Assembly: GCA_002714565.1 (NCBI GenBank)
Contig: PAXU01000103.1
Location: 5,707-12,027 of the forward strand
Direction of reading: 5' to 3'
Origin: Rhodopirellula sp.
GTDB lineage: Bacteria; Planctomycetota; Planctomycetia; Pirellulales; Pirellulaceae
Length of the DNA stretch: 6,321 bases
The position numbers and the translations under genes are program-made. The stretch's first letter is position 1. Every line of letters begins with the position of its first letter. This document shows, in pieces, positions 5,239 to 6,321 of the stretch. The notes under the pieces are model-generated. The model did no database searches, was not told where the DNA came from, and worked only from the letters and a program-made list of their open reading frames with translations.

Positions 5239-6321
5239 CTATTTCTGCGAAGCATTCTGCTGGCCGGGTTGTCCCGGTTGGCCCGGTTGCCCATTAGAGG
5301 AACCAGGTAGATTTGTACTGCCTTGGTTTATGTTTTGTGGTTGATTCCCATTACCTTGGGCGGGAATTGCACCAATACCACCGGGCGTTCCACCAGCACC
5401 AGGGATTCCATTAGCACCAGCTCCGCCTGCACCTGGGACACCAGCTCCGCCTGCACCAGCTCCGCCAGCTCCAGCACCAGCACCAGCTCCGCCAGCACCG
5501 GGGATACCTGTAGCACCAGCTCCAGCTCCGCCAGCTCCAGCACCTGCACCAGCTCCGCCAGCACCGGGGATACCGCCACCGCTTTGTGCTGTTTGTCCGC
5601 CTTGTTGCGGTTCTGGTTGTTTGCCTACGTCAGAGCTTTTTACGGCCAGCCAAATGTCAGCCACACCACGTTTTTGATCTTCGGAGCCTGTGAGCAGGGT
5701 ATTCGTATGCTGTTCTCCGATAACGGCTTCAAAACCATTTTGCAGATTTTGTTGACTGAGGAGATTGGTCTGAGTGAAGAACATTAATTCAGCCAGTACA
5801 GGCAACGGATTTCTATGACGACTTTGAACCAACGGTACAAGTCGGCCTTCGATCACTTGCTGTTCTGTCAATTGTGGCATGGCCTTCTGAGTTAGGCTTG
5901 TTTCAACGTTACCTTTGATACGTTCGATGGCTTTTTCAAGAGGATCATCTTCAGATTTAGCTGCCCGTTTTTTCTGCACGTCGACGTTTCGGATCTTAGC
6001 GATCTTAAACAGTACTTTTCTGCTCTTAACGTTGTAAACGTGTATTTCAGCATCGTTTGTTGTAAGCGGCCCGTTAGAAGTTTCTTTATTAGCTACCGTA
6101 ACGGTAAATACCAGCAATACCTGTAATTCTTCTTCAGCTGCTGAATTGAGTAATTGTTCTGCACGGTCTGCTTCGCCAAGCATATAGATCCCACGACTGA
6201 TTTGGCCATTGGCTGATTGTCCTGAACCACCGTCGCCGCCCATGCCTCCCATGCCGCCGCCCATGCCTCCCATGCCGCCGCCCATGCCTCCCATGCCGCC
6301 GCCCATGCCTCCCATACCGCC
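5239..6321 (-). CDS. Repeat-rich protein with Gly/Met and Gly/Ala/Pro segments (5' end missing)
   Basis: The frame is open from the right edge to TAG at 5241-5239, giving 360 visible residues. The ATG at 6315-6313 lies inside the repeat and is preceded in frame by two glycine codons, so the true start is probably outside the window. Visible order: MGGMGGG heptad repeats (about 1-29), a Gly/Ser linker, a core at about 41-227, a Gly/Ala/Pro domain (248-321), and an Asn/Gln/Gly-rich tail with [11 protein letters not shown] (344-354). The core looks mixed alpha/beta, with likely strands [11 protein letters not shown] and [20 protein letters not shown] and a helix around [16 protein letters not shown] do not recognise the core. 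There are no catalytic motifs, cysteines or membrane helices in the visible part; a signal peptide could lie upstream. It converges on the WD40 gene with only 42 bp between stops. A secreted or surface protein is possible; that is inference from composition. Confidence 0.85.
   Translation of the reverse strand, partial: GGMGGMGGGMGGMGGGMGGMGGGMGGMGGDGGSGQSANGQISRGIYMLGEADRAEQLLNSAAEEELQVLLVFTVTVANKETSNGPLTTNDAEIHVYNVKSRKVLFKIAKIRNVDVQKKRAAKSEDDPLEKAIERIKGNVETSLTQKAMPQLTEQQVIEGRLVPLVQSRHRNPLPVLAELMFFTQTNLLSQQNLQNGFEAVIGEQHTNTLLTGSEDQKRGVADIWLAVKSSDVGKQPEPQQGGQTAQSGGGIPGAGGAGAGAGAGGAGAGATGIPGAGGAGAGAGAGGAGAGGAGVPGAGGAGANGIPGAGGTPGGIGAIPAQGNGNQPQNINQGSTNLPGSSNGQPGQPGQPGQQNASQK
5260..5292 (-). 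repeat. Short Gly-Gln-Pro tripeptide run
   Basis: This encodes [11 protein letters not shown] near the C-terminus of the minus-strand protein. The tripeptides are collagen-like in pattern (glycine at every third position), but the run is far too short to form a stable triple helix alone. Confidence 0.8.
5359..5580 (-). repeat. Gly/Ala/Pro low-complexity repeat domain
   Basis: Residues 248-321 of the minus-strand protein are almost only Gly, Ala, Pro and Ile, built around the motif [19 protein letters not shown]. At DNA level, 5456-5508 and 5522-5574 are 53-bp copies with one mismatch (5479 versus 5545), offset by 66 bp, or 22 codons. Shorter PGAGGAG units ([18 protein letters not shown]) trail towards the C-terminus. 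The composition recalls silk-like or elastin-like flexible segments; no function is established from that. Confidence 0.92.
6239..6321 (-). repeat. 21-bp tandem repeat encoding Gly/Met heptads
   Basis: On the plus strand, three identical 21-bp units start at 6239, 6260 and 6281, and a fourth, cut at 20 bp by the window edge, starts at 6302. Within the visible part the fourth copy differs by one silent change (GGT for GGC). Each unit encodes the heptad MGGMGGG in the minus-strand gene. Near-perfect identity at the DNA level suggests recent slippage or homogenisation. The array continues beyond the window. Confidence 0.95.

Noticed and set aside
5328..5579. 83-codon minus-strand ORF rich in Leu/Val/Glu repeats
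   Set aside because: It is a shifted frame of the same Gly/Ala/Pro repeat. The core and repeat are joined in the other frame, so this is a shadow rather than a frameshifted continuation.
5323..5787. 154-codon plus-strand ORF rich in Ser/Thr (repeated TSSAST-like stretches)
   Set aside because: It is the antisense of the Gly/Ala/Pro repeat domain; the repetitive GC-rich DNA keeps several frames open.

Overview
The window most likely comes from a planctomycete (phylum Planctomycetota), probably a Pirellulaceae-like lineage. Three things support this. A DUF1549/DUF1553 protein lies directly upstream of a Tat-exported DUF1501 protein, a pairing expanded in that phylum. A WD40 propeller gene follows. 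Base composition is roughly balanced by eye, with Shine-Dalgarno-type ribosome binding sites. The assignment rests on protein family content, not on a database comparison.

Layout: the left edge (1-473, minus strand) holds the first 157 codons of rpsD (ribosomal protein S4), which runs off the window. A long divergent spacer (474-986) follows. It holds the rpsD ribosome binding site, several inverted repeats that could form an rpsD leader RNA, a 15-bp tandem duplication and a possible 47-codon small ORF. From 987 to 5196, three plus-strand genes lie in a row: an exported DUF1549/DUF1553 protein with a CxxCH motif, a Tat-exported DUF1501 (alkaline-phosphatase-like fold) protein, and a seven-bladed WD40 protein with no export signal. 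The gaps between them (147 and 76 bp) each contain a hairpin. Converging on this cluster from the right edge is a minus-strand gene (5239-6321, 5' end outside the window). It encodes a protein with a Gly/Met repeat, an unrecognised mixed alpha/beta core, a Gly/Ala/Pro repeat domain and a short Gly-Gln-Pro tail.

How the genes may work together: the two exported proteins belong to families that repeatedly occur side by side in planctomycetes and whose biochemistry is unknown. The WD40 protein would be a third, apparently cytoplasmic, partner. Nothing seen here reveals a substrate. rpsD is a housekeeping neighbour transcribed away from the cluster. The right-hand gene points towards the cluster and probably belongs to another unit. 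No tRNA, rRNA, CRISPR array, insertion sequence or phage gene was seen.
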